From Pseudomonas sp. ok272 (lineage in GTDB: Bacteria; Pseudomonadota; Gammaproteobacteria; Pseudomonadales; Pseudomonadaceae), in the NCBI RefSeq assembly GCF_900109995.1, contig NZ_FOCB01000020.1, forward strand, positions 1-63,641: 63,641 nt of DNA, in the 5' to 3' direction. Made by a program: the position numbers and the translations under genes. Below, piece after piece: positions 8,474-16,417 of the stretch (position 1 is its first letter; each line of letters opens with the position of its first letter). The notes under the pieces were generated by a model. The model was not told the DNA's origin, did not search any database, and worked only from the letters and a program-made list of their open reading frames with translations.

Positions 8474-9468
8474 CACGAAAGCTCCTGGTGCGGCAACCAA
8501 CACGCGCTTTTACGTTGTTCATTACCGTGGATAGCGGTCAGTACCGGGCGCTCACCACACATGGGCATGGCGTGCGCGCAGCGTTCGGCGAAGGTGCAGC
8601 CGGAGGGCAGGCGCGCCAGGTTGGGGACTTGTCCGGGAATGGTCATCAGGGGCTGCCCCGGCTCGACCATCTCGGGCAAGCCGCTGAGCAAGCCCTGGGT
8701 GTAAGGGTGCTGGGGATGGCTCATGACGTCGTCCGTCAGTCCCTGCTCGACCACGGCCCCGGTGTACATCACGTAGACCCGGTCGCAGAACTGCGAGACC
8801 AGCGCCATGTCGTGGGTGATCAGCAAAATCGCCGTGCCTTTTTGCCGGGCCTTCTCGCGCAGCAGCAACAGCACCTGGCGCTGCACGGTGACGTCGAGCG
8901 CGGTGGTCGGTTCGTCGGCGATCAGCAGTTGCGGCTCGCAAGAGAACGCCAGTGCGATCATCACCCGTTGGCGCATGCCACCCGACAGCTCGAACGGGTA
9001 GCTTTCCAGCACCTGCTCGGGGCTGGCGATGTGCATGTCGCGCAGCAGGGCGATGGCTTTGTCGCGGGCCGCCGCGGCGCTGATCTTCTGGTGATGGATG
9101 ATCACGTCGAGCATTTGCCGGCCAATGCGCCGGGTCGGGTTCAGCGCGGTCATCGGCTCCTGGAAGATCATCGCGCAATCGCGGCCACGGATCTGCAGCA
9201 GGTCCTTTTCCGGCGCGGTGAGCATGTTGCGATTGAGCATGCTCAGGCTGCCGGAGGTGATGCGATAGCTGCGCTCGGGCAGCAGGCGCATGCTCAGCAT
9301 CGCGGTCACCGACTTGCCTGACCCGGACTCGCCGACCACGCCGACGATCTCGCCGGGGTTGACGTGCAGGGACACGCCGTTCAGCGCCTTGACGTTGTTC
9401 TGGTAGGCCGGGAACTCCAGGCTCAAGTTGTCGATGGCCAGGACTGGGTTGCACGTGGGCATGGTCAT
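8473..9468 (-). CDS. Peptide ABC transporter ATPase (DppD/DdpD type)
   Basis: First ATPase of the importer, 331 residues: Walker A GESGSGKSV, signature ELSGGMRQRVMIALAF, Walker B LLIADEPTTALD, and the C-terminal cysteine-containing oligo/dipeptide domain (CTFAERCAHAMPMCGERP). The start ATG at 9468 overlaps the permease stop as ATGA, typical of coupled translation. The Walker A has V instead of T after the final S, which is common in this subfamily. Confidence 0.9.
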   Translation of the reverse strand: MTMPTCNPVLAIDNLSLEFPAYQNNVKALNGVSLHVNPGEIVGVVGESGSGKSVTAMLSMRLLPERSYRITSGSLSMLNRNMLTAPEKDLLQIRGRDCAMIFQEPMTALNPTRRIGRQMLDVIIHHQKISAAAARDKAIALLRDMHIASPEQVLESYPFELSGGMRQRVMIALAFSCEPQLLIADEPTTALDVTVQRQVLLLLREKARQKGTAILLITHDMALVSQFCDRVYVMYTGAVVEQGLTDDVMSHPQHPYTQGLLSGLPEMVEPGQPLMTIPGQVPNLARLPSGCTFAERCAHAMPMCGERPVLTAIHGNEQRKSACWLPHQELS

Positions 9469-10346
9469 TTCCCCTGTTGCCGTGGGTCGAGCAGATCGCG
9501 CACGCCATCGCCCAGCAAGTTGAAGCCGGTGGCGGTGATCAGGATCGCCAGCCCCGGGAAGGTGGAGTACCACCAGTTGTCGAGGATGTAATTGCGGCCG
9601 GTGGCGACCATCGCGCCCCATTCGGCGGTAGGTTGTTGCGCGCCCAGGCCGATGAAGCCCAGGGCCGAGGCCATCAGGATCGCGCTGCCGATGTCCAGGC
9701 TCAGTTGCACCAGCAACGGCGGCATGGCGTTGCGCGCGACGTGCCAGTGCACCATGTGCCAGCGCCCGGCGCCGAAGGTCTCGGCGGCCTTGACGTAGCC
9801 CATCTGGCGGATGCTCAGGGCCTGGCCGCGCGCCAACCGCACATAGGACGGGATGCGCACCAGGGTGATCGCCAGCATGGCGTTGAACAGGCTGGCCCCC
9901 AGCGCGGCGGCCAGGGCCATGATCAGCACCAGCGACGGCACCGACAGCATGATGTCCATCAAGCGCATGACCAGGGCGTCGAAGCGCCCGCCAATGATCC
10001 CCGAGAAGCAGCCCAGCAGGCCGCCGATGAAGCACGAGGCAAAGGCCACGAACAGGCCGACGCCCACCGATTGCTGGCTGCCGAACAGCACGCGGCTGAA
10101 CAGGTCGCGGCCGACTTCGTCGGTGCCGAACCAGTGCTCGGCGGACGGTGGCGCGAGGCGCTCGGCGAGGTTCAGGGCGTTCGGGTCGTGGCTGGCCAGC
10201 CACGGGGCGAAGATCATGCACAGCACGACCATCAGGGTGATCGCCAGGCCCGCCATGGTCAGCGGGCTGCGGCGGATCTGGTAGGCCAGGTAGGCGAGCT
10301 TGGCGCCCAGGCGCGGGCCGCGTGCGGCCGTCAGGGTTGCGGACAT
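9465..10346 (-). CDS. Peptide ABC transporter permease (DppC/DdpC type)
   Basis: Inner-membrane permease of 293 residues with a cytoplasmic N-terminus, one early transmembrane helix (SPLTMAGLAITLMVVLCMIF), a periplasmic segment with the DppC phrase HWFGTDEVGRDLFSRVLFG, then the BPD transport core. The EAA loop is seen around KAAETFGAGRWHMVHWHVARN. Located between the DppB-type permease and the first ATPase with one base to spare upstream. Confidence 0.92.
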   Translation of the reverse strand: MSATLTAARGPRLGAKLAYLAYQIRRSPLTMAGLAITLMVVLCMIFAPWLASHDPNALNLAERLAPPSAEHWFGTDEVGRDLFSRVLFGSQQSVGVGLFVAFASCFIGGLLGCFSGIIGGRFDALVMRLMDIMLSVPSLVLIMALAAALGASLFNAMLAITLVRIPSYVRLARGQALSIRQMGYVKAAETFGAGRWHMVHWHVARNAMPPLLVQLSLDIGSAILMASALGFIGLGAQQPTAEWGAMVATGRNYILDNWWYSTFPGLAILITATGFNLLGDGVRDLLDPRQQGK

Positions 10347-10347
10347 T

Positions 10348-11364
10348 TCAATTCACCTCGCCGATGCGTGGGTCGATCACCCGGTACAGCAGATCGATGG
10401 CCATGTTCAGCAGTACATAGATAAACGACACCAGGATCGCGAAGCCCATCACCGCCGGGAAATCCAGCGACTGGATCGACTTGACCACATAGGCGCCCAT
10501 GCCCGGCCAGGCGAAGACGGTCTCGGTGAGCACCGCGCCATACAGCAGGTCGCCCAGGGTCAGGCCGAGGACGGTGACCGAAGGGATCAGCGCGTTGGGC
10601 AGGGCGTGGCGCAGGATCACGGTCCAGCGCGACAGGCCATAGGCGCGCGCGGTGCGGATGTAGTCTTCACCCAGTTGTTCGAGCATGGCCGAGCGAATCT
10701 GCCGGGCGATCACCCCAAGGGTCACGAACCCCAGCGTGGCCGCGGGCAGGATCAAGTGCTCCAGCGCATCGAGAAACAGGCTGACGTTACCGGCCAGCAG
10801 CGAGTCGATCAGGTAGAAGCCGGTGATCGACGGCGGCGGTGCCAGCCCTTCGGACAGCCGGCCACCGCCGGGCAGCCAGCCCAGGTGACCGTAGAACAAC
10901 ACGATGGCCCCCAGGCCGAGCCAGAAGGCCGGCGTGGAAATGCCGGTGACCGCCAGGGTGCGGGCGATCTGGTCGATGGCCCGGTTGTGGTAGACCGCCG
11001 ACAACACGCCCAGCGGCACGCCGACCAGGATCGCGAGGAACAGCGCCACCAGGGCCAGTTCCAGGGTGGCGGGGAAGAACGCTTGCAGGTCTTCGAGCAC
11101 CGGACGGTTGGTGCGGATCGACGTGCCGAGGTCACCTTGGACCAGGTCCATCAGGTAACGCCCGTACTGTTGGTACAGCGGCAGATCCAGCCCCAGTTGG
11201 TGGCGAATGCCGGCCACCAGTTCATCGCTGGCACGGTCGCCGGCGATCAACCGGGCCGGGTCGCCGGGAATCAGGTGGGAGATTGCAAAGGTGATCAGCG
11301 AAACCCCGAGCACGACCAGCAACAGGCCGAGCAGGCGCTTGCGCAACAACGTCAGGAAGGCCAT
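10348..11364 (-). CDS. Peptide ABC transporter permease (DppB/DdpB type)
   Basis: Inner-membrane permease, 338 residues. N-terminal helix RLLGLLLVVLGVSLITFAI is followed by HLIPGDPARL, the DppB hallmark, and the EAA-like loop DYIRTARAYGLSRWTVILRH. Partner of the DppC-type permease. 74 bases separate it from the binding-protein gene upstream in the transcript. Confidence 0.92.
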   Translation of the reverse strand: MAFLTLLRKRLLGLLLVVLGVSLITFAISHLIPGDPARLIAGDRASDELVAGIRHQLGLDLPLYQQYGRYLMDLVQGDLGTSIRTNRPVLEDLQAFFPATLELALVALFLAILVGVPLGVLSAVYHNRAIDQIARTLAVTGISTPAFWLGLGAIVLFYGHLGWLPGGGRLSEGLAPPPSITGFYLIDSLLAGNVSLFLDALEHLILPAATLGFVTLGVIARQIRSAMLEQLGEDYIRTARAYGLSRWTVILRHALPNALIPSVTVLGLTLGDLLYGAVLTETVFAWPGMGAYVVKSIQSLDFPAVMGFAILVSFIYVLLNMAIDLLYRVIDPRIGEVN

Positions 11365-11438
11365 TTGGCACCTCAGTCACACGAACGACGAAATCAAAAG
11401 CCGTGCGCGCCAACCGTGGCGCGCACGAAGGAGCGGGG

Positions 11439-13016
11439 TTACTTGCTCATGCTGCCCAGGTTGAACACCTGTTCGAGCATCGGGTTGAACACGTAGCCCT
11501 TGACCGAATCACGCATCGGCAGGGTGTAGCTCTTTTGATAGAGGTAGGCGTAGACGCTGTCGGCGAGCACCATCTTCTGGGCCTTCTGGTACAGCTCGAC
11601 ACGCTTGGGCTGGTCGCTGGTGGTGGCGGCTTCGCGGATCAGGCTGTCGACTTGCGGGTTGCTGTAGAACGAGCGGTTACCTTGCAGGCCCTGCATCTTG
11701 GAGTCGAACCAGAAGTTCATGAACATGTAGGGGTCGGCGAAGTCCGGGCTCCAGGTGCCGACGGCGATGTCGTAGTCGGCCTGGCCAACGCGTTCACGCA
11801 GGGTGGCGTTGGCGGTCTTCTCCAGCTTGAGGTTGATCCCCAGCGGCGCGAGGGCGGCTTGCAGGGTCAGGCCGATCGGCTCCCAGTTGGCGTCCTTGTC
11901 CGAGTACATGTAGCTCAGGTGGGTGATCTTTTGCGGCGCCTTGGCCAGGCTGTCCTTGGCGGCGGCCATGTCCTGCTTCATCGCTGGCAACGAGCTGTCG
12001 TAGGCCCACATGCCATCGGGAATCGGCCCGTTCAGCAGCTTGGCCTTGTCCTTGAGAATGCCCTTGACGATGCCGTTGTAGTCCACCGCCTCGGTGATGG
12101 CGCGGCGGGCGTCGACGTTGGTCAGCGGGCCCTTCTTGTTGTTCAGGTACAGGTAGGTGACGCGCAGCGACGGGAAGTCCTTGACCACCACGCCCGGCTT
12201 GCTGGCGAGTGCGCCCAACTGGTCCTCGGGCATGTCTTCGATGATGTCCAGGTCACCGCGTTCCAGTTGCAGGCGGCGCACCGACGGCTCGGCGATGGTC
12301 TTGAGGATCACGGTCTTGAACGCAGGCTTGGGACCGGCGAAGTGCGGGTTGGGCTCCATCGTCACCGACTGGCCTTTTTGCCAGTTGCTCAGGCGATATG
12401 GGCCGGAACCTGCGGTGTGGCCGGACAACCAGGCATTGGTGTCGGCGCCCTTGTTGGCCACCAGCGGGTTGACGATCGAGGCGCCGTTGTGGGCCAGGGT
12501 GAACAGGAACGGGGCGAACGCGGTCTTGAGGGTAAAACGGATGGTCTGCGGGTCGATCACCGCCACCACCATGTCTTCCGGGAAGGCACCGGACGGCCCT
12601 TGCTTGAGGGTCATCAAACGGTCGAAGGAAAACTTCACGGCGGCGGCATTCACCTCGGTGCCGTCATCGAACTTGTTGCCGGGCTTGAGCTTGAACTCCC
12701 AGACCAGGTTGTCCGGGGACACGGTCCAACTGTCGGCCAGGTCGCCCGTCACTTCGGTGCTGCTGCCACCTTCGGTCTTGTAGCCCACCAGTCGCTGGTA
12801 AGACGGGTAGGTGATGGTCCAGTCGTTGTTATCGAACGTCACGGCCGGGTCGAGGGTCTGCGGGTCGGCGGGCTTGCCGATGATCAGGGTGTCCTGGGCC
12901 ACCGCGGCGGTTGCAGCCTGCCAGGCGCCCAGGCTCAGGGCACCGCACAGGGCGCTCAGCAACAAGCTGCTGGCGCGGGAAGAGGTCTTGCGGTTCACGG
13001 TCTTGATAAGGGTCAT
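11439..13016 (-). CDS. Periplasmic peptide-binding protein (DppA/DdpA type)
   Basis: Family 5 solute-binding protein, 525 residues, with a Sec signal peptide (SSLLLSALCGALSLGAWQAATAA) and typical segments IIGKPADPQTLDPAVTFDN and KTAFAPFLFTLAHNGASIVNP. It delivers peptides to the permeases encoded downstream. The ATG at 13016 is preferred over the one at 13034 because AAGGAAA lies five to six bases before it. The neighbouring dipeptidase suggests the ligand is a D,D-dipeptide such as D-Ala-D-Ala, which is inference. Confidence 0.9.
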   Translation of the reverse strand: MTLIKTVNRKTSSRASSLLLSALCGALSLGAWQAATAAVAQDTLIIGKPADPQTLDPAVTFDNNDWTITYPSYQRLVGYKTEGGSSTEVTGDLADSWTVSPDNLVWEFKLKPGNKFDDGTEVNAAAVKFSFDRLMTLKQGPSGAFPEDMVVAVIDPQTIRFTLKTAFAPFLFTLAHNGASIVNPLVANKGADTNAWLSGHTAGSGPYRLSNWQKGQSVTMEPNPHFAGPKPAFKTVILKTIAEPSVRRLQLERGDLDIIEDMPEDQLGALASKPGVVVKDFPSLRVTYLYLNNKKGPLTNVDARRAITEAVDYNGIVKGILKDKAKLLNGPIPDGMWAYDSSLPAMKQDMAAAKDSLAKAPQKITHLSYMYSDKDANWEPIGLTLQAALAPLGINLKLEKTANATLRERVGQADYDIAVGTWSPDFADPYMFMNFWFDSKMQGLQGNRSFYSNPQVDSLIREAATTSDQPKRVELYQKAQKMVLADSVYAYLYQKSYTLPMRDSVKGYVFNPMLEQVFNLGSMSK

Positions 13017-13172
13017 GCCGGTTTCCTTCAACATTCGATGTCTGGAAGTAGGTCAGGTTTTTTTTTGGAATCTATAACCGGGCAGTAGCAGGTGAAGCAT
13101 GGGTGAAGCGTTTTTATTGTTGTGTCCAAACAGTGTCGCCAGCGATGAACCACGGTGGTTTCGTCGGCTGTG

Positions 13173-13724
13173 TTACGCGTGCAGCAAGGGGTAATCGTCG
13201 GCGTTGGGCAGCTCGTAATGCCACCATTCCGTGGCGATCGCCTGGAAGCCCGCGCTGAGCATCACGCCCAGCAACAGCAGGCGATTGTGTTGCACGGCGG
13301 CGGGCAAGTCGGGGTAGAACTGATGGGAGGTTTCTTCCATGGCGTCGAAGGCGGTGCCCATGTCCAGGGGCTGGCCGTCGCTGCCCACCAGGGTCAGGTC
13401 CACCGCAACCCCGCGGCTGTGGTGCGAGCCCAGGTGCGGGTCACGCACGTAGTCGCCGTTGGGCAAGGCTTCCCACAGGAGAAATTGGGCGTAGGGCGGG
13501 CGATAGGCGTCATAGATCAGCAGGCTATAGCCGGCCAGGCGTGCCAGTTGACTGGCCTTGCGCAAGCAGTCGGCGGCATCGCGGTGCAGTTGGCAGCGAG
13601 CCGTGGGGTAGATCACTTTGCCGGCCAGGTTGTCGGCGGTGGCGTAGATCATTTCGATCTGCACCTGATACTGCTGGGCATCGATCTCGACGAGGGGGCT
13701 TTGGCTTGTAACGCTCTGGTTCAC
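13173..13724 (-). CDS. ddpX: D-alanyl-D-alanine dipeptidase
   Basis: The 183-residue enzyme belongs to the VanX/DdpX zinc peptidases. The zinc and catalytic residues are visible in SHHSRGVAVDLTL (SxHxxGxAxD), IYDAYRPP upstream, and ATEWWHYEL (E..WH) near the end. It hydrolyses D-Ala-D-Ala released from cell-wall turnover. No signal peptide, so it acts in the cytosol after import. The start is a GTG at 13724 with GGAG seven bases upstream. It lies between the RpiR gene and the transporter genes, all in one direction. Confidence 0.9.
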   Translation of the reverse strand: MNQSVTSQSPLVEIDAQQYQVQIEMIYATADNLAGKVIYPTARCQLHRDAADCLRKASQLARLAGYSLLIYDAYRPPYAQFLLWEALPNGDYVRDPHLGSHHSRGVAVDLTLVGSDGQPLDMGTAFDAMEETSHQFYPDLPAAVQHNRLLLLGVMLSAGFQAIATEWWHYELPNADDYPLLHA

Positions 13725-13760
13725 ACAAACACTCCAGTGGTGATTCGGTGGGGCGGGGGA

Positions 13761-14615
13761 TCAGCCTTCGAACTGGCCGAAGGCTTTTTGCAGTTGACGG
13801 TTCTTGGCCAAGCGCTCATCCAGGTGCTCGCCGTATCGCTCCGCGACAGCCGAGACCATCAGGTTCAACAGGCACGCCAGGGGCGCGGGGGAGTCCCAGA
13901 ACTGGCCGACATCGGTTTTGATCTGCAACAGGTCGAGCGGGTAGTCCCGCGCCCACGGGCATTGCAGGTCGGTGATCAGCGCCAGGGGCAAGCCGTGATC
14001 CACCGCCGCGTCACAGAAGGTCTGGGTCACGCTGGAATAGGCGCGAAAGTCGGCAATGAGTGCGTAGGGATTGGCGAAGCCCGAGTTCAGGGTCTCGGCA
14101 TAGATGCCGGACAGGCCGTCGACGTAGTAGACCTTGGGGCGGATGTACTCAAGGTGACTGTGAAAGGCGGTGAGGATCCCGCGCGTGGACTGGATCCCGA
14201 GGATGAATACCGCGTCGGCTTCGTGGATGCGCTGCACGATCTGGTCGAAGGCTTCGCTGCGGGCCAGGCCATAGACTTGCTGGATGGCCTCGACTTCGCG
14301 ATGCATCGAGCGTTCAAGCGCGTCGTCCTGGGTGTTTTCCGCGCGGAAGGCGGCGATGCGGTCGGTGATCAGCCAGGAGGTTGGCGCTTCACCGCGCAGG
14401 CTTTGCTTGACCTCATCGAGGTTTTGGTAGCCCAGGGAGCGCAAGAAGCGCCCGACCGAAATGCCGGTGGTGGAGGCCTGCTGCGCGATGCTGTCAGCGG
14501 ACTCGAACGGCAGTTGTTGCGGATTGCCCAGCAAGTAGCTGGCGATGCGCTTCCCGGTGGGGGTCAGGTTGGAGAACTCGTGTTCCAACAACTGAAGAAA
14601 GCTGTTCTTTTCCAT
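13761..14615 (-). CDS. MurR/RpiR-family transcription regulator
   Basis: A 284-residue regulator with an N-terminal RpiR helix-turn-helix (LTPTGKRIASYLL ... SADSIAQQASTTGISVGRFL) and a C-terminal SIS sugar-phosphate-binding domain (AVFILGIQSTRGILTAFHSH). Members sense amino-sugar or cell-wall metabolites. It is first in the operon with ddpX and the transporter, so it probably regulates peptidoglycan-derived dipeptide use. A palindrome upstream is the candidate operator. No strong ribosome binding site precedes the ATG. Confidence 0.88.
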   Translation of the reverse strand: MEKNSFLQLLEHEFSNLTPTGKRIASYLLGNPQQLPFESADSIAQQASTTGISVGRFLRSLGYQNLDEVKQSLRGEAPTSWLITDRIAAFRAENTQDDALERSMHREVEAIQQVYGLARSEAFDQIVQRIHEADAVFILGIQSTRGILTAFHSHLEYIRPKVYYVDGLSGIYAETLNSGFANPYALIADFRAYSSVTQTFCDAAVDHGLPLALITDLQCPWARDYPLDLLQIKTDVGQFWDSPAPLACLLNLMVSAVAERYGEHLDERLAKNRQLQKAFGQFEG

Positions 14616-14672
14616 GGGGATACGGGCGCACCGAGAATTTGATTGTTATTGGTATGTCATTATTTGGCTGCG

Positions 14673-14688
14673 TGTTATGAACATAACA
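14673..14688. promoter_or_regulatory. Candidate RpiR operator
   Basis: TGTTATG AA CATAACA is a palindrome with perfect 7-bp arms and a two-base centre, 58 bases upstream of the RpiR start. RpiR-family sites are typically AT-rich palindromes of this size, so autoregulation is a reasonable inference. Confidence 0.55.
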
Positions 14689-14808
14689 TTGGTGTTCAGA
14701 GTAATACAATGGGTTTTTAAGCAGGCTGTGGGGGAGGCCTGTTGGTGGGAGGTTTGCGCTGGTGTCGTTCAGCCCTGTTGGGGATGGCGGCCTACCAGTC
14801 GACTTGGC

Positions 14809-15150
14809 TCTTGCGGATGTACCCAGGTCCAAATTGTGGGAGCGAGAGCGGCAAGCCGGTCTCGCTCCCACAGGAATCTGGGTTGAGCCCGTAGGAGCGA
14901 GGCTTGCCCGCGAACCGGCCAGTCCATCCAACATCAATGTCGTCAGGTTTACCGCCTTCGCGGGCAAGCCTCGCTCCTACAAGGAATTGAGCTGCCCCCG
15001 GATGTGTGTTCGCCGTGGACCAGGGTGGGAGCGGGCTTGTCGGATCGCCGCACCGCCGCGATGGCGGCCTACCAGTCGACCTGTCCCTTGTGGAGGTACC
15101 CAGGTCCAACTGTGGGAGCGAGAGCGGCTTGCCGGCGAAGACGGTCTATC
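14809..15150. repeat. Cluster of REP palindromes
   Basis: The 633-base gap between rpiR and the LuxR gene is mostly repeats: a compact palindrome at 14835-14872, a full REPIN at 14891-14980 (GTAGGAGCGAGGC...GCCTCGCTCCTAC), and single REP arms near 15026 and 15112. The phrase GGCGGCCTACCAGTCGAC occurs on both sides of the cluster (about 14787 and 15064). No credible gene is present, though several short open frames cross it. Confidence 0.85.
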
Positions 15151-15248
15151 CGCCGACCTGTCTCTGGCAAGACTGCCGCAGTAGACGCTGTTGCGCCGCC
15201 TGTGGCATCGTCCCGGCCACAAGTCACGCAGTGGATGGGGTTGGTGCG

Positions 15249-16262
15249 ATGTTGGTGGGCGATGCGAGTGCAGCACAGGTGTCGATGGAAACCCTCAAGG
15301 CGTTCAACCAGTGTGTGCTCCAGTTGGCTTGGCTCGCTCGTGAGCGCGGTGGGTCGCATTTTATTGCTGATGGCCTGCAGGCCTTTCGGGCGCTGGTGCC
15401 GTTTGCGTCGGCGTGGTGGGGGGAGATGTCCGGGGCGCCGACCGGAGCGTCACCGCAGAACTGGATGCATGGGCGAATCGACCTGCCGCCCTCGTTTGTC
15501 ACGGAGTGGAGCGAGGTGGCCAGTCTCGACGTTTTCGCCCAGGACACGCTGGCGTGCCAGGGCGAGGTGGTGCGTGACTTCGGGTTTAACGATCCCAACG
15601 GCGAGGTCAACGCATTCGCGCGCCGTCATGACCTCTATTACCTGATGTGCATCAGCTTCGAGTTGCCCGAAAGCGGCTTGTACTTTTATGTCTGTCTGTA
15701 CCGTGGCATCGAGGATGTCGCGTTCACCGAGCGTGAGGCCGAGTTGTTTGCCGCGTTCTGCGACCACCTGCTGCAGCTGTGGCGGTTCCAGGTGCAGGAC
15801 ATGATTCGCTTCGACACCGACAACGGTGCCAGTGATTTCGCCGTGGCGCGCCTGGACGGCAGCTTGCTGTACATCGGCGCCACGCTGTGCGAGGCGATTC
15901 AGCGGGAGTTGCCGCTGTGGGGGGGCTCGCTGTTGCCGCAGCAGATCGTCGATCAACTGCCCAAGGCGCCCTGTGTGTTGCGCCTGGGGCGCTGCGCGCT
16001 GACCCTGAGTCCGAACGCCGAGCACATCATTGTGTCGTTGGAGGCGCCCTCCGGTGGCGTCGCGCTGCCCCCGCGCGAGCGGACGGCGGCCATGTTGTTC
16101 GCGGCCGGCCACTCCTATAAGGAAATCGCCAAGATCCTGGTCCTGAGCCCAGCCACCGTGCGTACCTACTTGCGCAATTGCTACCTGCAACTGGGGGTCA
16201 AAAGCAAAGTGGAGCTGGGATCGGCCCTGCGTATATCGGCCTTGGATGCACGTCGCGATTAG
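15249..16262 (+). CDS. LuxR-type transcription regulator
   Basis: The 337-residue protein ends in a LuxR/GerE helix-turn-helix: LPPRERTAAMLFAAGHSYKEIA, LVLSPATVRTYLRNCYLQLG, VKSKVELGSAL. The first 260 residues carry no receiver, autoinducer-binding or ATPase motif that I recognise. ATG at 15249 is chosen because the coding pattern starts there and the sequence upstream is REP DNA; METLKAF at 15285 is an alternative. Placed directly before two co-directional amidohydrolases and a porin, it may control them. Confidence 0.8.
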   Translation: MLVGDASAAQVSMETLKAFNQCVLQLAWLARERGGSHFIADGLQAFRALVPFASAWWGEMSGAPTGASPQNWMHGRIDLPPSFVTEWSEVASLDVFAQDTLACQGEVVRDFGFNDPNGEVNAFARRHDLYYLMCISFELPESGLYFYVCLYRGIEDVAFTEREAELFAAFCDHLLQLWRFQVQDMIRFDTDNGASDFAVARLDGSLLYIGATLCEAIQRELPLWGGSLLPQQIVDQLPKAPCVLRLGRCALTLSPNAEHIIVSLEAPSGGVALPPRERTAAMLFAAGHSYKEIAKILVLSPATVRTYLRNCYLQLGVKSKVELGSALRISALDARRD

Positions 16263-16297
16263 ATACGTACACATCGTATTGCGACATCTGGCCTGAC

Positions 16298-16369
16298 CCC
16301 TCCTCATTTGCGGAGGGCCGTTCTCCCGCCGTGCTCTATAGGGTGTGCCCTGTATTCCAAAGGGGGCAC
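16298..16369 (+). promoter_or_regulatory. Two small dyads between luxR gene and amidohydrolase
   Basis: CCCTCC/GGAGGG (16298-16317) and GTGCCC/GGGCAC (16345-16369) form hairpins in the leader of the amidohydrolase gene. The first lacks a T run, so termination is doubtful. Function unknown. Confidence 0.3.
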
Positions 16370-16417
16370 GGTCATGCCAGTAGCCCCGCCATAATAATAA
16401 GCATTGGGGTAGGGTCG

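Noticed and set aside
7085..8704. 539-residue plus-strand frame across REPINs and the ATPase gene
   Set aside because: Crosses repeats and runs antisense to a clear ABC ATPase.
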